7,000 nt of DNA, from positions 1 to 7,000 of the forward strand of contig JAUNUL010000153.1 of assembly GCA_030538175.1 (NCBI GenBank), written 5' to 3'. The translations under genes were made by a program, and so were the position numbers. A model generated the notes under the pieces. That model did no database searches. It saw nothing but the letters and a program-made list of their open reading frames with translations, and was not told where the DNA came from. This document shows positions 6,766 through 7,000 of this stretch, one piece after another; the stretch's first letter is position 1, and each line of letters starts with the position of its first letter. Source of the stretch: Propionibacteriaceae bacterium. GTDB lineage: Bacteria > Actinomycetota > Actinomycetes > Propionibacteriales > Propionibacteriaceae.

Positions 6766-6791
6766 CAACTCTACCTGACCCAGGTGTGGCA
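6761..6791. repeat. Nested inverted repeat upstream of pckG, possible operator
   Basis: Outer arms TGCCACA (6761-6767) and TGTGGCA (6785-6791) are perfect 7-base complements. Inside lie ACCTG (6773-6777) and CAGGT (6781-6785) around ACC. The block overlaps the candidate -35 region of pckG, where a repressor or activator would bind. No regulator is identified. Confidence 0.4.
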
Positions 6792-6871
6792 ACGAACCGA
6801 ATGCGGCACGCTGCCTGTGAGCCTGCTCACGCCCTCCGCCGCGCGGTTCCATCAGTCCTGTGACGCTCGAT

Positions 6872-6900
6872 TTGGCCTGCTCCGGTCCATGCGCTAGAGT
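6872..6900 (+). promoter_or_regulatory. Promoter of tRNA-Arg
   Basis: TTGGCC (6872-6877, four of six) and TAGAGT (6895-6900, four of six, TAnnnT type) are separated by exactly 17 bases. The start would be near 6907, giving a leader of about 26 bases before the tRNA. This is the best promoter match in the window. Confidence 0.55.
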
Positions 6901-6932
6901 TTCTCCTCGGTCGCCTGATTGACGGCCGGCCG

Positions 6933-7000
6933 GCGCTCGTAGCTTAACGGATAGAGCATCTGACTACGGATCAGAAGGTTGGGGGTTCGAATCCCTCCGA
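6933..7000 (+). tRNA. tRNA-Arg (anticodon ACG), 3' end cut by the window edge
   Basis: The 5' acceptor strand is GCGCTCG (6933-6939). The D arm spans about 6942-6957 with GCTT/GAGC pairing. The anticodon stem TCTGA/TCAGA (6959-6963, 6971-6975) holds loop CTACGGA with anticodon ACG at 6966-6968; A34 is normally edited to inosine, reading CGU, CGC and CGA. The T arm with GGTTCGAATCC is complete, and CGA at 6998-7000 begins the 3' acceptor strand, which should continue as GCGC plus the discriminator. A promoter lies just upstream. Confidence 0.95.

Noticed and set aside
6717..6932. The 216-base gap between pckG and tRNA-Arg was read for a small gene or non-coding RNA.
   Set aside because: Only promoter-like elements and the nested inverted repeat were found; open frames here are extensions of pckG shadows without ribosome sites.

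Overview
The window reads as chromosomal DNA of a high-GC Gram-positive bacterium (Actinomycetota). The reasons are strong G/C bias at third codon positions, GTG starts on two main genes, a GTP-type phosphoenolpyruvate carboxykinase of about 600 residues, a membrane-anchored LytR-CpsA-Psr (LCP) protein, and tRNA genes arranged as in actinobacteria (the one seen whole does not encode CCA). A finer placement, perhaps Propionibacteriales, is only a guess.

Layout from left to right. A partial LCP cell-wall ligase gene runs off the left edge on the minus strand (960 to 1). A short intergenic region follows, then tRNA-Ser(GCU) on the plus strand (1103-1193) with its own hairpin terminator. Next is a minus-strand gene for a bacterial tyrosine autokinase with a fused Wzz chain-length domain (3008 to 1344), closed by a strong hairpin terminator. 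From the same roughly 200-base intergenic region a plus-strand operon of three overlapping genes diverges: a nucleotidyltransferase-fold protein (3209-4066), a small PqqD-like protein (4063-4329) and a low-molecular-weight protein tyrosine phosphatase (4322-4840). A two-way terminator separates this operon from the convergent pckG (6716 to 4905). After a 216-base non-coding stretch, tRNA-Arg(ACG) begins and is cut by the right edge.

How the genes fit together: the kinase and phosphatase make a Wzc/Wzb-like pair that, in known systems, controls polymerisation and export of surface polysaccharide by cycling phosphorylation of a C-terminal tyrosine cluster. The LCP protein belongs to the family that attaches such polymers to peptidoglycan. 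No glycosyltransferase, flippase or polymerase is present here, so the polymer genes must lie elsewhere. The unexplained part is the nucleotidyltransferase and PqqD-like pair inserted upstream of the phosphatase. Such pairs are known from peptide-modification and exopolysaccharide loci, but no precursor peptide or modifying enzyme is convincing in this window. pckG and the tRNAs are housekeeping genes.
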